NCBI GenBank assembly: GCA_016185245.1
Contig: JACPNZ010000022.1
Location: 1-64,000 of the forward strand
Reading direction: 5' to 3'
Length of the DNA stretch: 64,000 bases
Origin: Hyphomicrobiales bacterium
GTDB lineage: Bacteria; Pseudomonadota; Alphaproteobacteria; Rhizobiales; Aestuariivirgaceae
The notes beneath the pieces were generated by a model that saw only the letters and a list, made by a program, of their open reading frames with translations, ran no database searches and was not told where the DNA came from. Of this stretch, positions 39,263-49,352 are shown piece after piece. The position numbers and the translations under genes are program-made. How positions within the stretch are numbered: the stretch's first letter is position 1; every line of letters begins with the position of its first letter.

Positions 39263-39703
39263 GTGGCACGAGGCACCGGCAAACTGGGGTATCGACGTTT
39301 GACCTTCTGGACATCTCCGAGCCGCCCGGCCTTTGCCCTTGCGGCCCTGGCGCTTCTTGCCGCCTGCAGCCAACAGCCGCAGGGCGTGCGTTTTCTCAAT
39401 GGCGGCGCCAAGCCCGAGCCGCAGCCGATCCGCGCCCTGCAGCCCGCCGAAATCCAGACCGCCCTGGTCGGCAAGACCTTTCAGTATACCAGGCCCGATG
39501 GCAACGGTTTCATCAAATACAATGCCGACGGCACCTTCGATTATCAGGACGATGCCAGGGGTACAGGCAAGGGCCGCTGGTCAGCGGCGACCGGCCAGTT
39601 CTGCGAGAGCTTCGGCAAGGCCCCCGAAGACTGCGGCGAGTTCAAGAGCACGGGCGATGCCTATTTCGCCGCCCAGTCGCGCCTGGTGGAAATGAAGAAC
39701 TGA
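39263..39703 (+). CDS. Small lipoprotein (paralogue of 37220-37636); start uncertain
   Basis: Lipobox LLAAC; ALVGKTFQYTRPDGNGFIKYNADGTF...GKGRW...GQFCESF. Confidence 0.7.
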   Translation: MARGTGKLGYRRLTFWTSPSRPAFALAALALLAACSQQPQGVRFLNGGAKPEPQPIRALQPAEIQTALVGKTFQYTRPDGNGFIKYNADGTFDYQDDARGTGKGRWSAATGQFCESFGKAPEDCGEFKSTGDAYFAAQSRLVEMKN

Positions 39704-39717
39704 CGAGCGCCCATCCC

Positions 39718-40359
39718 TCACGCCTGCAGGAACGGATTGTTCCTGCGCTCGGTGCCGATGTCGGAAGCGGGGCCATGACCCGGCAGGAACACCACATCAT
39801 CGCCAAGCGGCAGGACCTTCTCGTGGATCGAGCGCATCAGTGTCTCGTGGCTGGCGCGCGGAATGTCGGTGCGCCCGACCGAGCCCTGGAACAGCACATC
39901 GCCCATCAGGGCGAATTTGTTTTCGGCGTTGAAAAACACAACCGAGCCCGGCGTATGTCCCGGCGCCTCGACGATCCTGAAGGTGAGGCCGGCCACCGTC
40001 ACCTCGTCGCCTTCCGCCAGCCAGCGGTCGGGGGTTACGGCGCGCAGTCCCGCAAGGCCATATTTGGCGCCTGACTCGGGAAGCGACTCGAGCAGGAACA
40101 GGTCGTCGCGGTGTGGGCCTTCGATCTTGACGCCCAAAGCCTCGCGCAATTCCGCAGCACCTCCGGCATGGTCGAGATGGCCGTGGGTAAGCAGGATCTT
40201 TTCCACCGTCACCCCCGACTGGCGAATGGCATCGAGGATCACCGGCACGTCGCCGCCCGGATCGACGACCGCGCCGCCCATCGACTGCTCGTCATAGACG
40301 ATCGAACAGTTCTGCTGGAATGGCGTGACCGGAACAATGAAGGCCTTGAGCTTGCTCAT
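39718..40359 (-). CDS. MBL-fold metallo-hydrolase (glyoxalase II-like)
   Basis: LLTHGHLDHAGGAAEL; APGHTPGS; LPGHGP. Confidence 0.93.
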   Translation of the reverse strand: MSKLKAFIVPVTPFQQNCSIVYDEQSMGGAVVDPGGDVPVILDAIRQSGVTVEKILLTHGHLDHAGGAAELREALGVKIEGPHRDDLFLLESLPESGAKYGLAGLRAVTPDRWLAEGDEVTVAGLTFRIVEAPGHTPGSVVFFNAENKFALMGDVLFQGSVGRTDIPRASHETLMRSIHEKVLPLGDDVVFLPGHGPASDIGTERRNNPFLQA

Positions 40360-40471
40360 GGCCGGAGTGCATAGCGGCCCATTGCCGGATGCGCAACCGA
40401 ACCTCGCCGCGCTTGCCCAATTTCCGGGCAACGGCTAGACCGGCGCAGGACTTTGGCGGGCACTTCACCTC

Positions 40472-41641
40472 ATGGGCACGACGGGCGCCACATCGCGGCG
40501 AACAGGCAATCTCGTTGCGGCCATCGCCACTGTGGCCTGCGCCGACATTGCGATGGGTCTTACCTTGCAGCTCCTGCCGCTGCTGATGGAGCGCCAGGGT
40601 CTGAACGCGTCGTTGATCGGCGCTAATGCCGCCATGGGGCCCATCGGCATCCTGATCGCCGGGCCGCTCTTGCCCATGGTGGTCGGCCGGCTCGGCTCGA
40701 AGCCGGTGGCGATCGCCGTTATCGCCATCCTGTTCGCCGGGCTTGCCGCCTTCCATCTTACCTCCAACGTCTGGCTGTGGTTTCCGATCCGCTTCGTGTT
40801 CGGCATCGCCGCCGGCACGCTGTTCACCATCAGCGAGGCCTGGGTGCTGACCTTCGCCGGCGACGGCAACCGCGGCCGCGTCATGGGGCTTTATACCAGC
40901 GTGCTAGCGGTCACCTTCTCGGTCGGACCGCTGATCGTGCCGTTGACCGGCATCGACGGCTGGATGCCCTGGCTGATCGGCATGGCCTGCGTGGCCGCCA
41001 GCGCCCTGCCGCTGGCCTTCGTCAGCGTCAGCGACGACGCCTTCCGCCAGAAGGAGGGCTTCGGCTTCTTCCGCTTCGTCCGCGCCGCGCCGCTCTTGCT
41101 CTTTGCCGTCGGCGCCGCGACGCTCTTCGACAACGTGTTCATTTCCTTTTTTACCATCTTCGGCCTCCGGCACGGGCTGCCGCTCGAAGTCGCCAGCCGC
41201 ATTCTTGGCGCCGGCATTATCGGCAATACCCTGCTGTTCTATCCCATGGGGCTCATCGCCGACCGCTGGTCGCGGAATGGCGTGGTGGTGGCAACCGCCT
41301 TCGCCACCATCGTGCTGAGCCTCGGCCTTATCGTGCTGATCGACACGCCGCTCATCTGGCCGGCGGCGATCCTGTTATCGGCGGCGGCCTTCGGCGTCTA
41401 TGTCGTGGCACTGGCAACCCTCGGCGACAGCTTCAAGGGGCCTGACCTGATCGCCGGCTCCGCCGCTTTCGCCGCCATGTGGGGCGTGGGCGGGTTGATC
41501 GGCCCGCCGGTTGCCGGCGCCGCCATCGACACCTTCGGCATCAACGCCATGCCGGTGACACTCGCCGCCTTCTATGCCGTGCTGCTGGCGGGGCTGGCGG
41601 TGACCGGCGGCCGGCTGGTGCGCCAGCCAGCGCCGGGCTGA
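40472..41641 (+). CDS. MFS transporter
   Basis: 12-TM-like; YPMGLIADRWSRNG; GLYTSVLAVTFSVGPL. Confidence 0.88.
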   Translation: MGTTGATSRRTGNLVAAIATVACADIAMGLTLQLLPLLMERQGLNASLIGANAAMGPIGILIAGPLLPMVVGRLGSKPVAIAVIAILFAGLAAFHLTSNVWLWFPIRFVFGIAAGTLFTISEAWVLTFAGDGNRGRVMGLYTSVLAVTFSVGPLIVPLTGIDGWMPWLIGMACVAASALPLAFVSVSDDAFRQKEGFGFFRFVRAAPLLLFAVGAATLFDNVFISFFTIFGLRHGLPLEVASRILGAGIIGNTLLFYPMGLIADRWSRNGVVVATAFATIVLSLGLIVLIDTPLIWPAAILLSAAAFGVYVVALATLGDSFKGPDLIAGSAAFAAMWGVGGLIGPPVAGAAIDTFGINAMPVTLAAFYAVLLAGLAVTGGRLVRQPAPG

Positions 41642-41644
41642 CCC

Positions 41645-42577
41645 ATGGGCCCCAAACCCTTCAGCTATGCAGCAGGCGTTGCCTTCACCGCGGCGGGGGC
41701 CGCCTTCTGGAGCCTGGGCGGCGCCCTGGTGCGGATGACCTCCGGCATCGATGCCTGGCAGATCATCTTCTATCGCTCGCTGGTCGTGGTCTTGTGCATG
41801 ACCCTGTGGCTCCTGATCCGGTTCGGCGCCACGCTGCCTTCCCGCATGGCGGCGGCCGGGATCAATGCGGTGATCGCCGGCATTGCCGTCGGCACCGCCG
41901 GTCTCACTTTCGTGATCTCGCTGTTCTACACAACCGTCGCCCAGGCGATCTTCATGACCGGCATAACTCCATTTCTCTCGGCCATCCTCGGCTTGTGGAT
42001 CCTGCGCGAGCGCATCCCCCACATCACCTGGCTGGCGATGACCATCGCCCTTGCCGGAATGGGGGTCATCTTCTACGGCACCGGCAGTGGCGGCGCCCTG
42101 ATCGGCACCGTGCTCGCCATCTATTCGGCCTTCTGCTTTTCCTGCTACGCTGTGCTGTTGCGCTGGGGCCAGAAGACCGAAATGTCGGTGGCGCTCATCT
42201 GGAATGCCCTCTATCTCATCCTGGTGAGCGGCCTGGTGATTTTGCTGCCCACCCCCTTCCACGCCACCGCGGGAATATCGGAATTCGCCATTGGCTGGGC
42301 GAACTTCGCCGTCATCGCCGTCATGGGCGCCGTGCAGCTTACGCTCGGGCTCATCCTGTTCACCGTCGGCTCACGCAGCGTGCCGGCAGCGCAATTGTCG
42401 CTCATTGCCCTGATCGAGCCGACGCTGTCGCCGCTGTGGGCCTGGTTTGTCGCCAGCGAGACCCCGCCCGTCTGGACATTTGCCGGCGGAGCGGTGATCC
42501 TCTGCGCCATCGTCATCCAGGCCCTGTTCAGCGCTACCGGAGACCGTCGAAATGCCCGAGCCACCGCCGCCCGCTGA
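41645..42577 (+). CDS. DMT/EamA family transporter
   Basis: Two EamA-like repeats of TM segments. Confidence 0.9.
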   Translation: MGPKPFSYAAGVAFTAAGAAFWSLGGALVRMTSGIDAWQIIFYRSLVVVLCMTLWLLIRFGATLPSRMAAAGINAVIAGIAVGTAGLTFVISLFYTTVAQAIFMTGITPFLSAILGLWILRERIPHITWLAMTIALAGMGVIFYGTGSGGALIGTVLAIYSAFCFSCYAVLLRWGQKTEMSVALIWNALYLILVSGLVILLPTPFHATAGISEFAIGWANFAVIAVMGAVQLTLGLILFTVGSRSVPAAQLSLIALIEPTLSPLWAWFVASETPPVWTFAGGAVILCAIVIQALFSATGDRRNARATAAR

Positions 42578-43466
42578 ACTTCTGACCGTCCGCGATTTCC
42601 TGCGGTATGCCGTCTCGGGCTTCCGCGCCGCCAAACTGGCCCATGGCCATGGCACCACCACGGCCGTCGACGAGGCCGCCTTCCTCATACTCGAAACCCT
42701 GCATCTGCCGGTCGACGACATCAATCCCTGGCTCGAGGCGCGGCTTACCACGGCGGAACGCGGCAAGCTCGCCGAAATCATCCGCCGGCGGATCGATACC
42801 CGCCAGCCCGCCGCCTATCTGGTGAAGCGCGCCTATATTCATGGCGTGCCTTTCTATGTCGACGAGCGGGTAATCGTGCCGCGCTCCTATCTCGGCGAAC
42901 TGCTTTTCGCCGGGCTGTTCGACGGCGGCGAGGCGAGCCTTATCGATGCCCCCGAGGACGTGGCTTCGGTGCTCGACCTGTGCACCGGTTCGGGCTGCCT
43001 GGCGATCCTCGCGGCACAACACTTCCCCATGGCCGACATCGATGCCGCGGATTTGTCGGAAGATGCCCTGGCGGTGGCCCGCATCAATGTCGACGAACAC
43101 GGGCTCAACGACCGCATCAATCTGCTGCACGGCGATCTGTGGGAAGCGGTCGAGGGCCAGACCTATGACTTGATCCTCGCCAATCCGCCCTATGTGGCGA
43201 AAGCCAAAGTCGATGCTTTCCCGCCCGAATATGGCCACGAACCGATCCTTGCCCATCTGGGCGGCGCGGACGGGTTGGACATCGTCCGCCGCATTATCGC
43301 CGAGGCAGCCCAGCACCTCAATCCGGAGGGCGGCCTCCTGTGCGAGATCGGCACCGGCCGCGACCTGCTGGTCGCCGAATTTCCCCATCTCGATTTCATC
43401 TGGCTCGACACCGAAGAGAGCGAAGGCGAGGTGTTCTGGCTGACCCGCGAGGCGCTCAGCGCCTGA
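42552..43466 (+). CDS. prmB: 50S ribosomal protein L3 N(5)-glutamine methyltransferase
   Basis: LDLCTGSGCLAILAA; DLILANPPYV; PEYGHEPILAHLGG. Confidence 0.9.
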   Translation: MPEPPPPAELLTVRDFLRYAVSGFRAAKLAHGHGTTTAVDEAAFLILETLHLPVDDINPWLEARLTTAERGKLAEIIRRRIDTRQPAAYLVKRAYIHGVPFYVDERVIVPRSYLGELLFAGLFDGGEASLIDAPEDVASVLDLCTGSGCLAILAAQHFPMADIDAADLSEDALAVARINVDEHGLNDRINLLHGDLWEAVEGQTYDLILANPPYVAKAKVDAFPPEYGHEPILAHLGGADGLDIVRRIIAEAAQHLNPEGGLLCEIGTGRDLLVAEFPHLDFIWLDTEESEGEVFWLTREALSA

Positions 43467-44181
43467 GGCCGGTGGCCTCGATCAGGTTATCGTAGATCCG
43501 CCTGGTCATCGCCGCCATGGCGGGCATCAGCGGAAAGGCCTCGCCGATGAGTGCTGCATAGGCGCCCTTGCCGCGCACCCGCTCCAGCGCCTCGACATAA
43601 CTCGGCAGCGACGACCAGCCCCCCATGGTCTGCGGGGTGAATTCGCAGTGGAACTGCGTACCGATGGCGTGGCTGTCGATCGCCACCGACTGCACCGCGG
43701 TAGCCTCCGACGAGGCCAGCACCGTGGCGCCTTCCGGTACCCGCTTCACTTCGGCGAAATGCCACTGCATCACCTTGGCGGTCGGCGGCACGCCGGCAAA
43801 CAGCGGGTGGCGCCGGCCTTCTTCGGTCGCCGACACGTCGAACACCCCCACCTCGTGGTGCTGGGCCAGGGCCACCTCGCCGCCCAGCGCGCCACAGAGC
43901 AGCTGGTGTCCGAGGCAGACACCGATATAGGGCTTCGCTCGTTCAACCACCCATTCGCGGATCGCCGCCATCTCGGCCGTCATCCAAGGGAGTTCGGGCT
44001 CCTCCCACACGTCCTGTTTGCCGCCCAGCACGAACATCAGATCGAAACCGGCAAGCGGCGGAATGTCCTCGCCCTCCCACAACCTGACGGCATGCGGAAC
44101 GATGCCGTCCTCGGCGAAGAAATCGAGAAACCGGCCGGGATGGTCGTGGTCCATGTGCTGGAAGACAAGCGCGCGCTTCAT
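43456..44181 (-). CDS. Type 1 glutamine amidotransferase
   Basis: PYIGVCLGHQLLCGALGGEVA; FHCEFTP. Confidence 0.9.
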   Translation of the reverse strand: MKRALVFQHMDHDHPGRFLDFFAEDGIVPHAVRLWEGEDIPPLAGFDLMFVLGGKQDVWEEPELPWMTAEMAAIREWVVERAKPYIGVCLGHQLLCGALGGEVALAQHHEVGVFDVSATEEGRRHPLFAGVPPTAKVMQWHFAEVKRVPEGATVLASSEATAVQSVAIDSHAIGTQFHCEFTPQTMGGWSSLPSYVEALERVRGKGAYAALIGEAFPLMPAMAAMTRRIYDNLIEATGLRR

Positions 44182-44213
44182 GGCCCGCTGTGTGGCGCAA
44201 GGCTAAGGCACGG

Positions 44214-44531
44214 TCAACTGCGCGGCGGCGCGAGCTCAGGCAGGCTCGAATGCGGCAGGCGCATGTCGCCGGGCAGCAGGATCGACTGCGGGCAGCTCGG
44301 CGCTACCACCTTCCACGAGGAATTGTTGAGTTGCATGTCGCAGCGCATCAGCTTGCTGCGGATGCACAGCACCTGGCCCTGCGCGTATTTCTGGCCGTTG
44401 GCCCGGCATTTGCAGTTGGGGCCGGCCCCCGCCGGAAGCGCCAGGACGAAGACCGCCGCAATTACAAAGGCCAATCTTACCCCATGCGATCTACCAATAG
44501 CACGGCGCGGGGCTGCGACCCAGCCGTTCAC
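44214..44531 (-). CDS. Exported hypothetical protein
   Basis: Signal-like VRLAFVIAAVFVLALPAGAG followed by Cys-containing region; stop/start overlap with csp gene. Confidence 0.55.
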   Translation of the reverse strand: MNGWVAAPRRAIGRSHGVRLAFVIAAVFVLALPAGAGPNCKCRANGQKYAQGQVLCIRSKLMRCDMQLNNSSWKVVAPSCPQSILLPGDMRLPHSSLPELAPPRS

Positions 44532-44740
44532 AGGAGCTGCAATTCGACCGCCTGGGGACCGCGCCCGCGCTTGTCGGGCTGCACTTCGAAACTGATCCGC
44601 ATGCCTTCCTTGAGCTCGGGAATGCCCGAGCGCTGCACTGCGGTGATATGGACGAACACGTCCTTGCTCCCGTCCTCCGGTGAGACAAAACCGTAGCCTT
44701 TAGCCTGATTGAAGAATTTTACACTGCCGTTCTGCCGCAT
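44528..44740 (-). CDS. Cold-shock (CSD) protein
   Basis: GSVKFFNQAKGYGFVSPEDGSKDVFVHITAV. Confidence 0.93.
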   Translation of the reverse strand: MRQNGSVKFFNQAKGYGFVSPEDGSKDVFVHITAVQRSGIPELKEGMRISFEVQPDKRGRGPQAVELQLL

Positions 44741-45061
44741 GTGAACCGAACCCCCTATCCGTCTTGCAGGATCGCAACCGATCCGGAGAGGTGGAGCCCC
44801 CGGCACGGCGGGCGAGGCACAGCACGATCCAAATCGACGGAGAAGGCACGGCGGGTCCGGCGTCACGGCCAGTCCCGGTCTTGACCGGGTTCGAACTGCT
44901 CTGCCTGCGCCAGGAACATGGCTGCCCTGCGCGCCCGCTAACTATGCGTCAGGACGCCGCTCCCCGCAAGGGGGAAGCCGGTCTGCAGTCGCCAGCCGAT
45001 GTTGCTTGCCCGGAACGCCGGTCTCCGCCACACTTGCGGCAACTGCCGGGAGACCCAATTG

Positions 45062-45679
45062 ATGCGAATTTGTCTGCCGCCCTTGCTGGGTGTGGCCATG
45101 GCCATTGCCCTCGCCCTGCCGGCGAGCGCCGGACCGGCCCAGTCGACGTCCTACAGCTTTTACAAGATCAGCGGCAAGTCGGCGGCGGCGATCTATGCCG
45201 CTATGATAAGTAACGGACCGCGCGTTCGCGGCGCCGAGGCCTATGCCGCAACCACCGCCGAGACCACCCAGACGGGAAAGCTGGTCCAGGGCAGTATGTG
45301 CCAGGTGCAGAACTACCGGCTGAAGCTCGACTTCGTCATCCGGCTGCCGAAGCTTACTGGCGAATCGGCCATGGCCGCCGGCGACCGCAACCGCTGGCGC
45401 CAGTTCGTCGCCTTCCTCAAGCGCCATGAAGAGACCCATCGCTCGATCTGGCTCGACTGTGCCGTCCGTCTCGAGCGCCAGGTGAAGGCGCTCCGCATCG
45501 CCGATTGCGGCGCCGCCGACCGCCAGGCCGCCAAATTGTGGAGCGCCACCCGGGCGCAGTGCTCGGCCCGCCATGATGCCTTCGATGCAGCCGAACAGAA
45601 GCGCATCATCCGCCAGCCCTTCGTCATCAATGCGCTGAGCAATCGCAGTTCCGCCACCGCTGCGGCTGCGGCTCAATAG
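45062..45679 (+). CDS. DUF922 (predicted Zn-dependent protease-like) exported protein
   Basis: Signal peptide; FLKRHEETHRSIWLDCA (HExxH). Confidence 0.85.
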   Translation: MRICLPPLLGVAMAIALALPASAGPAQSTSYSFYKISGKSAAAIYAAMISNGPRVRGAEAYAATTAETTQTGKLVQGSMCQVQNYRLKLDFVIRLPKLTGESAMAAGDRNRWRQFVAFLKRHEETHRSIWLDCAVRLERQVKALRIADCGAADRQAAKLWSATRAQCSARHDAFDAAEQKRIIRQPFVINALSNRSSATAAAAAQ

Positions 45680-46569
45680 TTTCTTTTCCGGCGCGGAGGC
45701 TTGCCCAAAACCCGGCCGGCCACCGCATCGAGCTTGGCCACGAGTTTCCGATCGCGCTTTGCCGGGGCCGTCATCAGGGCGAAGTCGAGGGCCCGGTCGG
45801 AACCGATGGGGCACGGCGGATGCTGGCGCGGAAAATCCCTGGCGAGCCGGGTAATCAGCCGCTTTGCCGCGCCCGAATTTTCCCTGAGCACGGCGACGAC
45901 CTTGGCCACGTCGACCACGCCATGGTCTTCGTGCCAGCTGTCATAGTCGGTCACCATGGCGAGGCTGGCGTAACAAATCTCGGCCTCCCGCGCCAGCTTG
46001 GCCTCCGGCATGTTGGTCATGCCGATCACGTCCGCTCCCCACGAGCGATAGAGCCGCGATTCGGCGAGCGTCGAGAACTGCGGGCCTTCCATCACCACAT
46101 AGGTACCGCCACGGGCGTGGGCGATACGCTCGGCCTTGAGTGCCGCTTCGAGCCGGTCGGCAAGCCCCGGCGATATGGGATGGGCGAAGGGCACATGGCC
46201 GACGCAACCGGTGCCGAAAAAACTCTTCTCGCGGGCAAAGGTGCGGTCAATGAACTGGTCGACCAGCACGAAGGTGCCGGGTGGCAGCTCCTCCTTGAGC
46301 GAGCCCACCGCCGACAGCGATACGAGGTCGGTGACGCCCAGGCGCTTCAGGGCGTCGATGTTGGCGCGGTAGTTGATGGTGGTCGGCGATTGCACATGTC
46401 CGCGGCCGTGGCGCGGCAGAAAGGCGACCGGCAGCCCGCCGATTTCGCCGGTTCTCACCTGGTCAGACGGCTTGCCCCATGGCGATTTCACCGTGCGCCA
46501 GCGGGCCCTGTCCATGTCGATGTCATAGACCCCGGACCCGCCGATGATGCCGAGAACGGATTTTGTCAC
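45673..46569 (-). CDS. mtnP: S-methyl-5'-thioadenosine phosphorylase
   Basis: LGIIGGSGVYDID...FLPRHGRGHVQSPTTINYRANIDALK. GTG start overlaps preceding stop (GTGA). Confidence 0.93.
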   Translation of the reverse strand: MTKSVLGIIGGSGVYDIDMDRARWRTVKSPWGKPSDQVRTGEIGGLPVAFLPRHGRGHVQSPTTINYRANIDALKRLGVTDLVSLSAVGSLKEELPPGTFVLVDQFIDRTFAREKSFFGTGCVGHVPFAHPISPGLADRLEAALKAERIAHARGGTYVVMEGPQFSTLAESRLYRSWGADVIGMTNMPEAKLAREAEICYASLAMVTDYDSWHEDHGVVDVAKVVAVLRENSGAAKRLITRLARDFPRQHPPCPIGSDRALDFALMTAPAKRDRKLVAKLDAVAGRVLGKPPRRKRNY

Positions 46570-46997
46570 TTGCTGACCCACGTCGGGCAAGAGAGGTCAC
46601 CCTCTTCGCAGGTGAGATAATACTGCATGTCCTTTAGCCTTTGCTTGGTAAGCTCGGCGAAGCAGAAAGACCGCACCATCGGTCTCGCTGAGCCGCCTTC
46701 TCCGATAGGCCATACAAACTCACACTCGGCATCGCGAAATTTCAGCCAGGCACTTTGAGCGTCCTTGAACCGCGCAACATCGTCGGCTCTCGATGCTTCC
46801 AAGCGTTTGAGAATCTCCTGGAAATCCATGTTCAATTCATTATCGGCGTGTTCACAATCTCGGCTGGCTCATTCATTCATATCATACTGCGACATGGCAC
46901 TGGCGCAGTCGGCTGCCGGGTCCTCCGCCGCCGCCACGCCGGCCGACAGCCATATCGGCCCGGCAACGCTTGCGATCATCAACAGCCGTTTCAGCAT
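46566..46997 (-). pseudogene. LprI-like (lysozyme inhibitor LprI family) protein with in-frame TGA at codon 43
   Basis: ATG at 46997 after GGAGGTA; MLKRLLMIASVAGPIWLSAGVAAAEDPAADCASAMSQYDMNE*ASRDCEHADNELNMDFQEILKRL...AWLKFRDAECEF...LTCEEGDLSCP; TGA 46871-46869. Confidence 0.75.
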
Positions 46998-47034
46998 GGC
47001 TACCTCCATAGGGCCCCCACCCGGCGCATTCGCG

Positions 47035-47197
47035 CCACCCTCTCCCATCCCGGATCAAGTCCGGAACGGGCGAGGGCACAAAGCAATTACCACTTTTCAC
47101 TTCGAAATCGATCCGAATGAGCCGATGCCAAACGCTCATGTGCCTTCTCCCGTGCGTAGCATGGGAGAAGGTGGCACGCATGCGCCGGATGAGCGGG
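47035..47197. repeat. Palindromic repeat elements of the ccttctccc...gggagaagg type
   Basis: ccttctccc-N11-gggagaagg (47143-47171) with tail ...cgccggatgagcgg; imperfect related hairpin from about 47038. Confidence 0.65.
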
Positions 47198-47258
47198 CAA
47201 TGGACGAAGCAAAAAGCCCGGGACTTGCCCGGGCCTTTCCACAACTATTCGCGAGCCC

Positions 47259-48077
47259 TCAGTGCTCGACTCGCGCCCAGATCTTCTTCTTCACCAGATA
47301 GAGCAGCAGCGACAGCACCGCCAGATAGACGAGAACCTCGAAACCCAGACGCTTGCGCTCTTCCATCTTGGGTTCCGCCGTCCAGACGAGGAAGGCCGAG
47401 ACGTCCTTGGCCATGTCTGCGACCGTGTTGGGGGCGCCGTCGTCGAATGTCACCTGACCATCGGAGAGCGGCGGCGGCATGCCGATCCACTGGTTGCTGG
47501 TAAAATACGGATTGTAATATCTTCCTTCCGGCTGTTCCTTCTTAAGTTCTTCCGGCGGATCCTCGTAGCCGGTCAACACCGAATAGACGTATTGCGGTCC
47601 GCCGATGCCGTTGAATAGCTGGTTGAAGGTGCCGGTCCAACCGGCCCTGGCCTTGGTGATGAGCGACAGGTCGGGCGGATAGGCGCCGCCATTGGCGACG
47701 CGGGCCGCCGGCTCGTTGGGAAACGGCGCCGGGAAGCGATCCGCGGGGACACCGGGGCGCTCGAACATGTCGCCGTTGCCATCGGGGCCGTCTAGCACCT
47801 TGAAAGTGGCGGCCAGGGCCTTGACCTGCTTTTCGGTAAAGCCCGGCCCGCCCGGATCCGCAAGGTTACGAAAGGCCACGAACTTCATGGCATGGCAGGC
47901 GGCGCAGACTTCCTTGTAGACTTTGTAACCGCGCTGCAACTGGCCCTTGTCGAAAGTGCCGAAGGGCCCTTCGAAAGAATAGGATACGCCTTTCGCATCC
48001 TTTGGTTCGGCCTTGGCCGCACCGGCGAGGAGAACGAGCCCGGCAGCGGCAAGGCAGAGTGTCTTGAGCAATTTCAT
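47259..48077 (-). CDS. petC: Cytochrome c1 of bc1 complex
   Basis: CAACHAMKFVAFRNL; C-terminal TM. Confidence 0.96.
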   Translation of the reverse strand: MKLLKTLCLAAAGLVLLAGAAKAEPKDAKGVSYSFEGPFGTFDKGQLQRGYKVYKEVCAACHAMKFVAFRNLADPGGPGFTEKQVKALAATFKVLDGPDGNGDMFERPGVPADRFPAPFPNEPAARVANGGAYPPDLSLITKARAGWTGTFNQLFNGIGGPQYVYSVLTGYEDPPEELKKEQPEGRYYNPYFTSNQWIGMPPPLSDGQVTFDDGAPNTVADMAKDVSAFLVWTAEPKMEERKRLGFEVLVYLAVLSLLLYLVKKKIWARVEH

Positions 48078-48093
48078 CTTCTTGTCCCCCAAA

Positions 48094-49338
48094 TCACTCG
48101 GCCGGCGCCACGGATTTCGCCTTGGCGAGCACGTCGTCGGAGATCGACGGAGGCAGCGGCTTCGGCGACTCGAGAAGGCCGATCAACGGCAGGATCACCA
48201 GGAAGTGGATGAAGTAATAGGCCGTGAGAATACGCGACCAGATCACATAGGCGCCCTCCGGCGGCTTCGAGCCGAGATAGCCGAGACCGATGCAAACGAT
48301 GACGAAGATCCAGAAGAACTGCTTGAAGATCGGCCGGTAGGTGCCCGAGCGCACCCGCGAGGTGTCGAGCCACGGCAGCGCGAACAGGACGAGGATCGAG
48401 CCGAACATGGCGACGACACCGCCCAGCTTGTCGGGGATCGCCCTGAGAATCGCGTAGAACGGCAAATAATACCATTCCGGCACGATATGGGGCGGGGTCA
48501 CCAACGGATTCGCCTCGACATAATTGAGGGGGTGGCCGAGGTAGTTCGGCGCGAACGACACGAACGCCATGAAGACGACGAGGAACACCGCGATCGCGAA
48601 TGCATCCTTCATCGTATAGTAGGGATGGAAGGGCACCGTGTCTTGGGAACCCTTAACCGACACGCCGGTGGGATTATTGTTGCCCGGCACATGCAGCGCC
48701 CAGATATGCAGACCGACGAGGGCGGCGAGCACGAAGGGCAAGAGGTAGTGCAGCGAGAAGAAGCGGTTGAGCGTCGGGTCGTCGACCGTGAAACCGCCCC
48801 ACAGCCAGGTAGTGATCGCCTGGCCGAAGAATGGAATGGCCGAGAACAGGTTGGTGATGACCTTGGCCCCCCAGAAACTCATCTGGCCCCACGGCAAAAC
48901 GTAGCCCATGAAGGCGGTAGCCATCATGACCAGATAGATCAGCACGCCGATCATCCACAGGACTTCGCGCGGCGCCTTGTAGGAGCCGTAATACATGCCG
49001 CGGAAGATGTGGATGTAGGCGGCGACGAAAAACATCGAGCCACCGTTGGAGTGCAGGTAGCGCAACAGCCAACCGTAATTGACGTTGCGCATGATGTGTT
49101 CGACCGAAGCGAAGGCGGAATTGACGCTCGCCGTATAATGCATCGAGAGAACGATGCCGGTGAGGATCTGCACCGTCAGCATGACCGACAGGATGCCGCC
49201 GAAAGTCCACCAGTAGTTGAGGTTCTTCGGCGTCGGGAAGTCGAGAACCTGGCCCTTGACCAGGTCCATCACCGGAAGGCGCTCGTGGAACCATTTTGCA
49301 AAGGCGCTCTTCGGCTGATAATTCGAGGGTCCGCCCAT
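48094..49338 (-). CDS. petB: Cytochrome b of bc1 complex
   Basis: NYWWTFGG...[26 protein letters not shown]...[18 protein letters not shown]. Confidence 0.98.
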   Translation of the reverse strand: MGGPSNYQPKSAFAKWFHERLPVMDLVKGQVLDFPTPKNLNYWWTFGGILSVMLTVQILTGIVLSMHYTASVNSAFASVEHIMRNVNYGWLLRYLHSNGGSMFFVAAYIHIFRGMYYGSYKAPREVLWMIGVLIYLVMMATAFMGYVLPWGQMSFWGAKVITNLFSAIPFFGQAITTWLWGGFTVDDPTLNRFFSLHYLLPFVLAALVGLHIWALHVPGNNNPTGVSVKGSQDTVPFHPYYTMKDAFAIAVFLVVFMAFVSFAPNYLGHPLNYVEANPLVTPPHIVPEWYYLPFYAILRAIPDKLGGVVAMFGSILVLFALPWLDTSRVRSGTYRPIFKQFFWIFVIVCIGLGYLGSKPPEGAYVIWSRILTAYYFIHFLVILPLIGLLESPKPLPPSISDDVLAKAKSVAPAE

Positions 49339-49352
49339 GAGGATTGTCCTTC

